From: Nocardia gamkensis NBRC 108242
GTDB lineage: Bacteria; Actinomycetota; Actinomycetes; Mycobacteriales; Mycobacteriaceae
DNA length: 64,000 nucleotides
Direction: 5' to 3'
Assembly (NCBI RefSeq): GCF_001612985.1
Contig: NZ_BDBM01000032.1
Span: 1-64,000, forward strand
The position numbers and the translations under genes were made by a program. Of this stretch, positions 26,123 through 34,576 are shown piece by piece. Under the pieces are notes generated by a model. That model saw only the letters and a program-made list of their open reading frames with translations. It made no database searches and was not told the origin of the DNA. The first letter of the stretch is position 1; each line of letters opens with the position of its first letter.

Positions 26123-26854
26123 TCACTTCAGGTGCCGGGTGAAGAACCGGTTCGCGTCGTCTCCTTCGAACGCCGGAACGCCGGTGTGCCCGCCCATGTT
26201 GGCGTGCAGCGTCTTCTCCTTGGAGCCGAAGGCGTCGAACAGGTCCAGGGCCATCTGCCGGTCGTTTCCTTCGTCGTCCCATTGCAGCAGGACTTGCAGC
26301 GGAATGGTGACCTGCCGTGCTTCCTCGAACATGCTGCGGGGCACGTAACTTCCGGCGAACAGAACGGCGGCCGAGATGCGCGGCTCGACCACCGCCAGCC
26401 GGACGCCGATGGAGATCACCCCACCCGAGTACCCCACCGGGCCGCCGATCTCGGGCAGCGAAAGAAGGGCGTCCAGGGCGGCCCGCCATTCCGGGACCGC
26501 CTTTTCGACCAGCGGGAGGACGAGCCGGTCGACTATCTCGTCGTCGACCGGCTCGCCGGCCGTCACCGCCCGGCGCAGGTCGGCGCGGGCCTGTTCGGCG
26601 GCGGCCGAACGCGGCCGGTCACCGCTGCCGGGGAGCTCGATGGTGGCCGCGGCGAAGCCCTCCGCCACGGAGTGCCGGGCCCGGCCCACCAGTCGGGGGT
26701 ACATCTGGCGGAGTCCGCCGGGATGGCCGATCAGGATCAGCGGGGCCGGTGCGGATGCGGATCCGGGCGTCCACAGGATGCCGGGGATCTCGCCGAGGGT
26801 GAATTCGCGTTCGAGGACGCCGTCGGCGAAGCGCTGTTCGGAAGTGAATTGCAT
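26123..26854 (-). CDS. Alpha/beta-hydrolase of the dienelactone-hydrolase type
   Basis: A 243-residue alpha/beta-hydrolase. The oxyanion region is LILIGHPGGLRQ, the nucleophile elbow GYSGG, the acid lies in LQWDDEGND and the histidine in NMGGHTGVP near the C-terminus, so a full serine triad is likely. Fold order and length fit dienelactone-hydrolase or acyl-peptidase-like enzymes; substrate unknown. GAAAGG precedes the ATG. Confidence 0.87.
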   Translation of the reverse strand: MQFTSEQRFADGVLEREFTLGEIPGILWTPGSASAPAPLILIGHPGGLRQMYPRLVGRARHSVAEGFAAATIELPGSGDRPRSAAAEQARADLRRAVTAGEPVDDEIVDRLVLPLVEKAVPEWRAALDALLSLPEIGGPVGYSGGVISIGVRLAVVEPRISAAVLFAGSYVPRSMFEEARQVTIPLQVLLQWDDEGNDRQMALDLFDAFGSKEKTLHANMGGHTGVPAFEGDDANRFFTRHLK

Positions 26855-27107
26855 GGTCGTGCCTTTCGGGAGTGCTCTCGAGCGGCGCTCCCGGACGACC
26901 TATCGCCCGACCGTGACCCCAGAGGGGAGCACCCATGTAGATACTGCGTTCACGGGTACCACCTCCTCGTTCTCTGGCACGGCTTCCGGAAAGGTAGCAG
27001 CGGTCGGCTTGGTCCGCCAACAGGTTTTCGCGGAGACTCCGGGGATGCCGCCGCGGCTGTCCGGCGGGGCCGCCGGGCAGCGGGCCGGGCGCCGATACCG
27101 AGTGCCG

Positions 27108-28439
27108 CTAGCGAATTCCCGGTGTCGCCGGGTGGGGGCCGACGCAGGCGAAGATGAAACAACCCGCTGGCCAATTCGCGAACGGCGCGGACATGGGCTT
27201 GCCCAAGCAGGACAGCGGGTTGCATCCCGGGTAGGCCATCGGGCCGATGCCGAGTGCGGCGAGAGTCGCGTCCGGGTTCGAGATCATCGGATCGGACAGC
27301 TGGACATCCGATTGCTGTTCGTACGGCGCCGCGGCGGGTATGCGGGGTTCCAGGAAGGCGGCGCCAACCGCACGCAGGACGTCGTGCGGGAAGCTCAACG
27401 CGCTCCCCGGAACCGTCACACCGGTCCAACTGACCATCAAACCGAGGCTCGGCACGATGAAATTGTCCTGGCGCATCATCCCCGACATCTGCATCGCATC
27501 CGGCGGCAGACCGGGAAAGTAGTTCGCGCAGTCCGGCCCGTTCACTACGAACAGGAAGCCGTAGCACGGATTCGTCGGCGTGGGACGGCCGGCCTGCGCG
27601 AGATAATCCGCCGAGATGATCCGGTGACCGTCCCACTGGCCGCGATTTGTGAGCAGCAGACCCAGCTTGGCGAAATCGTCTGGCGGCAGCAGCAGATGCG
27701 CGTAACCGTAGGTGTTTCCACTGCGGTCCCGCCCCCAGAAGTAGTCGGTCGGAAAAATACCCAACGGATCGAACAGCTTTCGCTGCGTGTACGCCTGGAA
27801 GTCCTCGTCGACCGCACGCTGGATGACGTACACGAGCAGATCGACAGCGCGCTGGCTGTAGCGCCACTCGACGCCTTGCTGTTGATCGATCGGCATCGCC
27901 AGCGCCTGCGCGACCACATTCGGGTCGATCTGCGCCAGTCCGGTGATGCCCTCGGAGGCCACCGCCACCCGCATGCCGCTGGCTTCGATGAGCAGATTCC
28001 GCACGGTGATCGCGCGATGAGCGGCATCACCGAGTTCGGGCGGCAGATAGGCGCCGATCGGGTCGTCGAGCCGCAGCCGCTGCTCGTCCACCGCGACCCC
28101 GGCCACCATCGAAACCACGCTTTTGGTGCTGCTCCAGAGATTCCACGGCACACCGGCGGCCCGCGCGTGGCTCGGGCCGGTCGCGATCAGGCAATTGTTC
28201 CGGAATACCTGCAGCGTCGTGCGCGTAGAATCCGCCGCGAGCGCCACCGCCCGACGCAGCGCCGCCGAATCGAGTCCGACCTCTTCCGGTGTGGCCGTTT
28301 CGGGTACTCGTCCACTGCTGACCGCGCAATGCTTCAGCCCGTCCGGCTCGGCATGCGCCAGCACAGGTGCACCGATCCCGAGCATCGACGCGGCCACCGT
28401 AATGGCAGCCACCGCAATGCTTCTCATACCTCGACCCAC
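27108..28439 (-). CDS. Exported serine hydrolase, class C beta-lactamase family
   Basis: A 443-residue protein with a signal peptide (RSIAVAAITVAASMLGIGA, cleavage near AHA). The penicillin-binding-protein-like SxxK is SSTK (103-106) and the second motif is YSQ (194-196); I could not place the third motif (KTG or HxG) with certainty. This is the esterase/beta-lactamase family often active on esters or peptides rather than antibiotics. A C-terminal extension rich in Cys, Pro and Gly (YPGCNPLSCLG, CFIFACVG) is unusual. Start is GTG 28439 behind GGAGG; ATG 28427 is an alternative. Confidence 0.87.
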   Translation of the reverse strand: MGRGMRSIAVAAITVAASMLGIGAPVLAHAEPDGLKHCAVSSGRVPETATPEEVGLDSAALRRAVALAADSTRTTLQVFRNNCLIATGPSHARAAGVPWNLWSSTKSVVSMVAGVAVDEQRLRLDDPIGAYLPPELGDAAHRAITVRNLLIEASGMRVAVASEGITGLAQIDPNVVAQALAMPIDQQQGVEWRYSQRAVDLLVYVIQRAVDEDFQAYTQRKLFDPLGIFPTDYFWGRDRSGNTYGYAHLLLPPDDFAKLGLLLTNRGQWDGHRIISADYLAQAGRPTPTNPCYGFLFVVNGPDCANYFPGLPPDAMQMSGMMRQDNFIVPSLGLMVSWTGVTVPGSALSFPHDVLRAVGAAFLEPRIPAAAPYEQQSDVQLSDPMISNPDATLAALGIGPMAYPGCNPLSCLGKPMSAPFANWPAGCFIFACVGPHPATPGIR

Positions 28440-28511
28440 GCCGTCCTCCGCTCTCGACGAACTCCACCTGGCTCATCGCGCCCACCTCGCACCCGGTTAC
28501 TTCCTCGGGTG

Positions 28512-28527
28512 CCCCTACTTGTAGGGG
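28512..28527. promoter_or_regulatory. Short palindrome upstream of the beta-lactamase-family gene
   Basis: CCCCTAC-TT-GTAGGGG is a perfect 7-bp inverted repeat about 75 nt before the start of the exported hydrolase, in the 293-nt divergent region with the phospholipase D gene. Its symmetry suits an operator; no regulator is adjacent. Confidence 0.35.
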
Positions 28528-28732
28528 GCGGACCTGCACCGTCATCGCAGCTGCCTGCTCAGAGCGACGGGTGATCCGTTGCGATAGCAGCTTCGAAACC
28601 GTGACGGCACGGCCAGCACGCGTTCGCGGTCCCGAGCGAAGACCGCGACCGGAACGGTGCGCGACCGCGCAGTACTGTGAATCGTTCACCTGCGGGGACG
28701 GGTGTCCGGCTGGACGAGAGAACTGACTACAC

Positions 28733-30214
28733 ATGAGCGACGAGCAACAAATCCTCACCCCCGGCGACACCTGCTGGCAGATCGCGCGGGCCGATCGGCT
28801 GGCGTGCATTGTCGATGCGGCGGACTATTTCCGCCATGCCAAGTCCGCGATGTTGCAGGCCCGCAAGCGCATCGTGCTGATCGGCTGGGACTTCGATACC
28901 CGAATCAAGTTCGAACCGGGGGAGAAGACCCTCGAAGGGCCCGATCGGCTGGGTAAATTCCTGTCCTGGCTGCCGAAACAGCGACCAGATCTGGACATCT
29001 ACCTGCTGAAATGGAATGTCGGTGCGTTCGCGGCGATCAGCCGCGGTATGACACCGATCTTCGTCGTCAATTGGATAACCGATCGGCGGTTGCACCTCGA
29101 AATGGATGGCGCGCACCCGATCGGTTCGGCACACCATCAGAAGATCGTGGTGATCGACGACACGCTCGCGTTCTGCGGTGGTATCGACATGACCGTCGAT
29201 CGCTGGGACACCAGCGACCATCGGGACGACAACCACTACCGAACCGAGCCCAACGGCCGCCGGTACGGACCATGGCACGACGCGACCACCGCTGTCGACG
29301 GCGATGCGGCGAAGGCGATCGGCGAATTGGCCCGGGCCCGGTGGAAGGCGGCGACGGGACAGCAATTGGCCGCGGTCGACGAGCTCGCCGGTGACACGCC
29401 GTGGCCGGAGGGGCTGGAGCCGACGATGCGGTCGGTGGATGTGGGTATCGCGCGGACCTTCCCCGAGCTCGCCGACCGCGCCGAAGTGCGGGAGGTCGAG
29501 GCGTTGTATCTGGCGGCGATCGCGGGCGCCAGGCGGTCGCTGTACATCGAGAGTCAGTACCTGGCCTCGCGCACTCTCGCCGAGGCGATCGCCGCTCGGC
29601 TGCGTGAGCCGAACGGTCCGGAGATCGTGCTGGTGCTGCCGCGTCACGCCGACGGCTGGCTCGAGCAACAGGCGATGGATGGGGCCCGTCGCCGCTTACT
29701 GCAGCTGTTGTGGAAGGCCGATACCGAGAACCGGTTCGGCGTCTACTACCCCGTCACCGAGGCCGGCGCGCCGATCTACGTCCACGCCAAGGTATTGGTG
29801 ATGGACGATCGGCTGCTGCGGGTGGGATCGTCGAACCTCAACAACCGTTCGATGGGCTTCGACACCGAATGCGATCTGGCCGTCGAGGTCACCCCCGCCA
29901 CCGTGGACGGTGACCTGCTGCGGGAAACCATCCTCGGTATCCGCCGCCAGCTGATCTGCGAACATCTCGATGCCGAACCCGCGAAATTCGACGCCACACT
30001 CGCCGAGACGTCGTCTCTTCTGCGCACCGTCGAGAGGTTGCGCGGCAACGGCCGGACCCTGGTGCGGTTCGAGCCGGGGACCGTCGAGGACGAAGACAGC
30101 CCGCTCGCGGAGAACGAACTGATGGATCCCGAACGCACGCCACCGAGCCTGCGCGACAACCCGTTGCTGATCCGGAGTATCCGCAGGCTGAAGACAGCGG
30201 TGGCGGTGCGCTGA
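28733..30214 (+). CDS. Phospholipase D-family protein
   Basis: A 493-residue member of the HKD superfamily with both catalytic motifs: HHQKIVVID in the first half, followed by GGIDMTVDRWD, and HAKVLVMDD in the second, followed by GSSNLNNRSMGFDTE. It should hydrolyse or exchange phosphodiester head groups of phospholipids, possibly cardiolipin-synthase-like. No signal peptide is present, so it may act at the inner membrane surface. The gene stands alone and ends before a hairpin with a short T-run. Confidence 0.92.
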   Translation: MSDEQQILTPGDTCWQIARADRLACIVDAADYFRHAKSAMLQARKRIVLIGWDFDTRIKFEPGEKTLEGPDRLGKFLSWLPKQRPDLDIYLLKWNVGAFAAISRGMTPIFVVNWITDRRLHLEMDGAHPIGSAHHQKIVVIDDTLAFCGGIDMTVDRWDTSDHRDDNHYRTEPNGRRYGPWHDATTAVDGDAAKAIGELARARWKAATGQQLAAVDELAGDTPWPEGLEPTMRSVDVGIARTFPELADRAEVREVEALYLAAIAGARRSLYIESQYLASRTLAEAIAARLREPNGPEIVLVLPRHADGWLEQQAMDGARRRLLQLLWKADTENRFGVYYPVTEAGAPIYVHAKVLVMDDRLLRVGSSNLNNRSMGFDTECDLAVEVTPATVDGDLLRETILGIRRQLICEHLDAEPAKFDATLAETSSLLRTVERLRGNGRTLVRFEPGTVEDEDSPLAENELMDPERTPPSLRDNPLLIRSIRRLKTAVAVR

Positions 30215-30287
30215 TCTACGTGGCGGACGCACGGGGTCGAGTTCCTCCCGACCGAGCAGATTCCCAGCGCGTAGGACACGCAGCCGA

Positions 30288-30316
30288 GGGGGCGGTCCGA
30301 CTGGGCTGCCCCCTTT
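30288..30316 (+). terminator. Possible terminator after phospholipase D gene
   Basis: GGGGGC pairs with GCCCCC across a 14-nt loop and is followed by TTT. A short but plausible terminator between the convergent phospholipase D and MarR genes. Confidence 0.4.
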
Positions 30317-30364
30317 CGGTTCGTGCTGGAAAGCGCGCCGATGAATAACCGGTGCTCGGTGGAC

Positions 30365-30817
30365 TCACAGCGCGTTCGTCGACCCTTCTTTCCCGCCGTT
30401 CTCTGGCGGGGTACCGGAAAGGGAGGCGAGCAGCTGCGTGAGTGCGTGGCGATCGTCGGCGCATAGCCGGTCGGTGTAGGGGGCCAGGGCCGCGCGGATC
30501 TCTTCTTGCAGCCGTCCGGCGAGTTCGCTGCCCGTGGGAGTGATGAACACATCGACCACCCGGCGATCCTCCGGCGATTTGCCTCGTGCCACGAGACCTC
30601 GGCGCTCGGCCCGCTCGACGAGCCCGGACATCGTGGACTTGTCCAGACCGAGGAACACCGCCAGATCGGTCATCCGCGGTCGGCGGTCGCGCAGGAAGCC
30701 GAGTAGCCGCAGCTGGGTGAGAGACAGGTCGTGCTCCGAACCGATGCGGGTGAGCACGGCCATCACCCGGAAGGACGTCCGAACGAGGGCATCCTCGAGC
30801 GCATCGTCAGGTCTCAT
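30365..30817 (-). CDS. MarR-family transcriptional regulator
   Basis: A 150-residue winged-helix regulator: LTQLRLLGFLRDRRPRMTDL, LGLDKSTMSGLVERAERRGL as the recognition region and SPEDRRVVDVFIT as the wing. I use ATG 30817, because an upstream ATG at 30856 would put codons inside the operator. Divergent from a quinone-oxidoreductase-like gene across an inverted repeat that it probably binds; MarR proteins of this arrangement typically respond to phenolics or oxidants. Confidence 0.92.
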   Translation of the reverse strand: MRPDDALEDALVRTSFRVMAVLTRIGSEHDLSLTQLRLLGFLRDRRPRMTDLAVFLGLDKSTMSGLVERAERRGLVARGKSPEDRRVVDVFITPTGSELAGRLQEEIRAALAPYTDRLCADDRHALTQLLASLSGTPPENGGKEGSTNAL

Positions 30818-30839
30818 GTCGTGATCGTACTTCACATAG

Positions 30840-30880
30840 TTTGCATTACCAACCAAGCTCGGATTAGTTGGTAATACAAA
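30840..30880. promoter_or_regulatory. MarR-type operator, 14-bp inverted repeat
   Basis: TTTGCATTACCAAC (30840-30853) and GTTGGTAATACAAA (30867-30880) match in 13 of 14 positions as an inverted repeat with a 13-nt centre. It lies in the 80-bp divergent region between the MarR gene and the oxidoreductase. Confidence 0.7.
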
Positions 30881-30897
30881 TAAACTGAGGAGTCGCC

Positions 30898-31824
30898 ATG
30901 CACGCCGCCGTTGTCACCAGCTTCGACGCTCCACCCCGGTACAGCGAGTACCCCGCCCCGATCGCCGAGGGGGAGAACGAGATGGTCGTGGACGTACTCG
31001 CGGCCGGTTTACACCACCTGGTCAGGGCTCGGGCGAACGGCACGCACTACAGCAGCACCGACAGGCTCCCGTTCGTTCCCGGCGTCGACGGCGTCGTGCG
31101 CGACCGGCACGGAAACCTCAGGTACGCGGTGCTGGACGACAGCGACCTGGGCATGTTCGCCGAACAGACGGTGATCGATCCCAGGCGCAGCGTGGTACTA
31201 CCGGGCGATGTCGACCCGGTGCACATCGCTGCCGCGATGAACCCGGCGATGTCGTCGTGGGTCGCCCTGCGCCGCCGCATCGCGTTCCAAAAGGGGCAGC
31301 GCGTCCTCGTCCTGGGTGCCACGGGTAGCGCTGGACGCATGGCGGTGCAGATAGCGAAGCAATTCGGTGCCGCATACGTGATCGCCGCCGGGCGCAATGC
31401 TTCCCGGCTCGCCGCGCTGCACGACCTCGGCGCGGACGAGACGGTGACGTTCGAGCAGACCGACCGCGCCGCCGACGTCGACGTCGTCCTCGACTACGTG
31501 TGGGGAGAACCTTCCGCCCGTGCGATGACCGCGATGATCAGCGCACGCCGCGACCGCTCCGCCCCGCTGGACTGGATTCAGATCGGATCCGTCGCCGGCC
31601 AGACGAGTCCCCTCCACTCCGCGCTGCTGCGCGCATCCCGGCTACAGATCTGCGGCAGCGGTATCGGCTCGGTCTCCTCCCGCGACATCCTCGCGGAGCT
31701 TCCGGAACTCGCCGTCGCGGTGCACACCGGCGCGATCGACGTGCAGGCGCGTCCATTGCCCCTCGCTCAGATCACCGAGACGTGGAGCGCGGAGACGGAG
31801 GACCGCATCGTCTATGTCCCCTGA
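30898..31824 (+). CDS. Zinc-free MDR-type (quinone oxidoreductase-like) dehydrogenase
   Basis: A 308-residue medium-chain dehydrogenase/reductase. The cofactor motif VLGATGSAGRMAVQIAKQFG binds NADPH; the N-terminal region (YPAPIAEGENEMVVDVLAAG) is typical, but the zinc-binding cysteines are absent, as in quinone oxidoreductases. Good ribosome site (TGAGGAG). Probably repressed by the divergent MarR protein and induced by reactive electrophiles or phenolics; that is inference from context. Confidence 0.9.
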   Translation: MHAAVVTSFDAPPRYSEYPAPIAEGENEMVVDVLAAGLHHLVRARANGTHYSSTDRLPFVPGVDGVVRDRHGNLRYAVLDDSDLGMFAEQTVIDPRRSVVLPGDVDPVHIAAAMNPAMSSWVALRRRIAFQKGQRVLVLGATGSAGRMAVQIAKQFGAAYVIAAGRNASRLAALHDLGADETVTFEQTDRAADVDVVLDYVWGEPSARAMTAMISARRDRSAPLDWIQIGSVAGQTSPLHSALLRASRLQICGSGIGSVSSRDILAELPELAVAVHTGAIDVQARPLPLAQITETWSAETEDRIVYVP

Positions 31825-31833
31825 CACGAGGCC

Positions 31834-31851
31834 CGCCGGTATTTACCGGCG
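31834..31851 (+). terminator. Short hairpin after the MDR dehydrogenase
   Basis: CGCCGGT-ATTT-ACCGGCG is a perfect 7-bp stem with a 4-nt loop 9 nt after the stop codon. No U-run follows. Confidence 0.4.
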
Positions 31852-31972
31852 CACGGAGAGTCCGCGCCGACAGTCACAAGCTTTGCCTCCGGAAGCCACG
31901 GATATCCGGGTTCTGGCCGGGCCTCGCATGGCGGCGTAGAGGCGTAACCGGCCGGCATACGGCGTTGACACG

Positions 31973-32006
31973 GTGCTGCCTCGGGAAGTTGGTCCCGAGG
32001 CAGCAC
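31973..32006. repeat. Perfect 14-bp hairpin between convergent genes
   Basis: GTGCTGCCTCGGGA and TCCCGAGGCAGCAC pair perfectly around AGTTGG. It sits between convergent genes, so it may be a bidirectional terminator; lack of a T-run leaves open a small palindromic repeat element. Confidence 0.6.
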
Positions 32007-32099
32007 GCGGTCTCCGCTGTCCGCGCTTTCAACCAACCACATGCCGCAGTAGACGGCGATTGCCGCAAGGGCTGCATGGTCGGCTCCGTATCCGGGTTG

Positions 32100-32861
32100 C
32101 TACTGGCGCAGATTGCGGTCGAACAGGGCCAGTAATTCGCGGTAGTGCCGTTCGGCAGCTTCGGGATCGTGGGCGGAGGTGTCGGCCTGGGTATAGCCGT
32201 GTTGAGCCCCTTCGTAGACCTCGGTGCGGTAGCGGACGCCAGCGGCGGCGAGTGCCTTGTCGAACCGGCCGATGTGTTCGGGAGTCATGTGGTCATCCTC
32301 GCCGGCGTGGGCGAAATACAGCTCCGCGGTGATATTTCCGACGACAAGGTGCGGACTGTCCGAGGTATCGGTGACGAGCGGGCCGCCATGGAAACCGGCC
32401 ACCGCCGCAACCCGATCGGGGAACATGGCAGCGACCAGCACCGCCAGCCGCGCCCCCATGCAGTAGCCGGTGACGCCGACCTTCCCCTCGGAGACATGCG
32501 GCGAGGCTGCCAGCCACTCGAGGTAAGCGCCGGCATCGGAACGCAGAAGCTCCGGTGTCAACTCGCGGATCATCGGGAAGACCTGCTGGAAGATGTCCGG
32601 CCGCTCCGCCGGGTCGATGAAGTCCGGCAACTCGATTACCGGTGCCCGCCCGTGCCGGTAATAGGCATTCGGAAGCAGGACGGTATAGCCGTGGGCGGCA
32701 ATACGATCAGCCAGCGTCCGCAGGCTGGGCCGCAGTCCGAAACCGTCCTGAATCACCAGTACTCCCGGATGGGCGGCACCATCGTCGGGGTAAGCGACAT
32801 ATGCGTCGGCGACACCATCGGGTGTCTGCACCTCGACCGGCGTACCATGCGTTGCAGTCAT
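32100..32861 (-). CDS. Dienelactone hydrolase family protein
   Basis: A 253-residue alpha/beta-hydrolase with the cysteine nucleophile of dienelactone hydrolases: GYCMGARLA (Cys134), acid in AGEDDHM (near 189-190) and histidine in EGAQHGYT (His221). The type enzyme opens dienelactones in aromatic degradation; no other ring-cleavage gene is nearby, so a general esterase role is possible. ATG 32861 follows AGAAGGATT. Confidence 0.9.
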   Translation of the reverse strand: MTATHGTPVEVQTPDGVADAYVAYPDDGAAHPGVLVIQDGFGLRPSLRTLADRIAAHGYTVLLPNAYYRHGRAPVIELPDFIDPAERPDIFQQVFPMIRELTPELLRSDAGAYLEWLAASPHVSEGKVGVTGYCMGARLAVLVAAMFPDRVAAVAGFHGGPLVTDTSDSPHLVVGNITAELYFAHAGEDDHMTPEHIGRFDKALAAAGVRYRTEVYEGAQHGYTQADTSAHDPEAAERHYRELLALFDRNLRQ

Positions 32862-33207
32862 CGTGGAATCCTTCTGTCGTGGTTGATGTCTTGTGATCAA
32901 CACGACGAAGGCGGAGCCCGCGCGATACCGCAGAAGCCTCGATCGACAAGCCGACTGACAGCGGCCCGCGCGGCGTTCAGAACAGCGCCGGGTAACCAAT
33001 CCGTGTGTGGCGCATCGCCGTCCCGGTAGTCATCGCCTCACACCGTAGCCCACCGGACAGGACATATGTCAACTCTGAGGTAGTCATCGCCACTCGGTGA
33101 CCTCGCCGCCTGACCTCGGCACCCCCCAAGGGCGCGGTGAGTCTCCGAAGGAGACACGTCGGTGTGTGTCCCACTCTCTCATCGGCTGCTCATAGTCGTG
33201 GTCGGTG
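32862..33207. other. Intergenic region without a supportable gene
   Basis: About 345 bases. A 6-bp hairpin GTCTCC-GAA-GGAGAC lies at 33141-33155. No coding frame with family features on either strand. Confidence 0.45.
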
Positions 33208-33372
33208 TCAGCGGACCCGTGGCGGATCGATGAGCAGTTCCCGCACCAGTTGGCGCAATGCTCGTGGATTCCCGACGGGTATGTGGGTGGTGGATGCGTC
33301 GACGGCCTCGCGGAGAGTCAGCGTGGCCCAGCCGGTCCGTCCACCTATGGAGAATCGGGATCCCTGTCGGGC
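33208..33372 (-). pseudogene. Possible 3' fragment of a coding sequence
   Basis: The minus strand encodes a stretch without a usable start that reads like protein: GWATLTLREAVDASTTHIPV then NPRALRQLVRELLIDPPRV and a stop. It overlaps the end of the neighbouring 172-residue gene in another frame. Amino-acid use (Leu, Val, Asp, Glu) differs from the arginine-rich translations of non-coding frames here. It may be a remnant or a frameshifted tail. Confidence 0.25.
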
Positions 33373-33863
33373 TCACCTTCGGTGCCTGATCCCTCGCCCG
33401 CACTCTTCTCGATTCGCCGCGGTTTGACCATGCGCCGGATGCCGGCGGCCGGAGCGTCGTCACCAGCTCGTTTCCGCCGCAGCGCGTCGAGATCGACGAC
33501 ATTCCCCTCAGGCTCGGCGCTGCCCGGATCATTCACGGGGGCGGGGTGCCGTGCCGCGCCTGGGTCGACCGGCCACCACCCTGTCTCCCGCTGCAGTTCC
33601 GATCGCAGTACGGGCTTGGTCGGTGCAGGATCGTAGACGGAGCCGCCTTCCGAGCGCCAAGTCTTCTGGAGACGCTCGCCGGCCTCTTCCGCCACGCGCC
33701 GCGGGCGACGCGGTAGGCGGGTGACGTTCGATGTGCCGTCTCCGGGGGTCTCCACAGCCCTGCTTCCTTCTTCCGACTTCCTGCGCAGCAGTTCCAGCTC
33801 GTCGAACCTCTTCCCGCCGGGACCTGTCGAGGATTCCCCTCCCGGCACTTCTCGCTCCGACAT
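33345..33863 (-). CDS. Hypothetical hydrophilic, probably disordered protein
   Basis: A 172-residue protein with no recognised domain, rich in Arg, Glu, Pro, Gly and Asp (FDELELLRRKSEEG, VTRLPRRPRRVAEE, VVDLDALRRKRAGDD). Two similar short helices, DELELLRRK and DLDALRRKR, may be a repeated motif. The ATG lies 4 nt after the stop of a 32-codon gene. Part of the minus-strand accessory operon downstream of the TIR-STAND-WD40 gene. Function unknown. Confidence 0.55.
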   Translation of the reverse strand: MSEREVPGGESSTGPGGKRFDELELLRRKSEEGSRAVETPGDGTSNVTRLPRRPRRVAEEAGERLQKTWRSEGGSVYDPAPTKPVLRSELQRETGWWPVDPGAARHPAPVNDPGSAEPEGNVVDLDALRRKRAGDDAPAAGIRRMVKPRRIEKSAGEGSGTEGEPDRDPDSP

Positions 33864-33867
33864 CGAA

Positions 33868-33966
33868 CTAGCAGCCGACGAGTGCCACTGCACCCGTCGG
33901 CGCCATGACCGCTGGTAGGCCGAGCTGATGTTTCCACTTATTGCTGATTGCGTCGCGCACGTCCAT
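33868..33966 (-). CDS. Small protein of 32 residues
   Basis: MDVRDAISNKWKHQLGLP followed by a hydrophobic end, PTGAVALVGC. Its ATG follows GAGGGAGAAT, one of the best ribosome sites in this region, and its stop is 4 nt before the next ATG. It could be a real small membrane-associated peptide or a leader that couples translation. Too short for a family call. Confidence 0.5.
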   Translation of the reverse strand: MDVRDAISNKWKHQLGLPAVMAPTGAVALVGC

Positions 33967-34066
33967 ATTCTCCCTCAATAGGAAACCACTGAGGGGCCTC
34001 GGGCACGCCAGGTGGCCCCGGCTCGGGGAGGGGGAGGAGTGCAGGGCACCCGCACGGGCCGTCGGT

Positions 34067-34576
34067 TCAGCTTCGGGCGCCGAGCGTGCCGGTCCAGGTG
34101 GCCGTGTCGAGACCGGCACGCGCGGCCAGGGCGAACGTGGCGGTGAGGTCGTTGTCGGTGCGTGGTCGGGGATCGTCCTCGGGGTAGCGCTGTGTCTTCA
34201 ACCGCGCTATCGTCTCGGCGAAGGATCGAAGCACGGTCTCGGTCGCAGCGCCACGCTCGGCGTCGTCGAGCAGTTGATCACACAACTCCGGCATACCGGT
34301 GTCGGTGTTGTCGAACTCCAGCCGTTCGGCGATCTCGCCGACGGCGCCGGCCCGGGTCGTCAGAGCCGAGATGCCACAGTCGAGCCCGTCGTCGGCCAGA
34401 TCGCCGGGGTAGTGGGCCCGGTTCCAGGCCCCTTCCCGACGGTACCGCAAGGGGGCTGCTCGACCTGCGTCGGCGCTGCGGCGTTCCGGCCCTGGCCACT
34501 CCTGGGCGAATTCGGCGCGTCTCCAGTGCGCGCTCGCCGCGGCGCACAGCGGCTACCGTCCCGCGTGCGTCCTCAC
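34067..34576 (-). pseudogene. Gene coupled to the STAND gene, with in-frame TAG at codon 8
   Basis: The GTG at 34576 overlaps the stop of the WD40 gene as GTGA and opens a 170-codon frame, VRTHAGR, then TAG (34555-34553), then PLCAAASAHWRRAEFAQEW and a protein-like sequence to SFAETIARLKTQRY and TGTLGARS. The coupling and protein-like composition upstream of any other start argue that the frame was once whole. The first other start is TTG 34450, giving 127 residues without the N-terminus. No domain recognised. Confidence 0.5.

Noticed and set aside
26376..28574. Long plus-strand open frame of over 700 codons
   Set aside because: Runs antisense through two genes with clear signal peptide and catalytic motifs; composition is Arg/Pro/Ser-rich.
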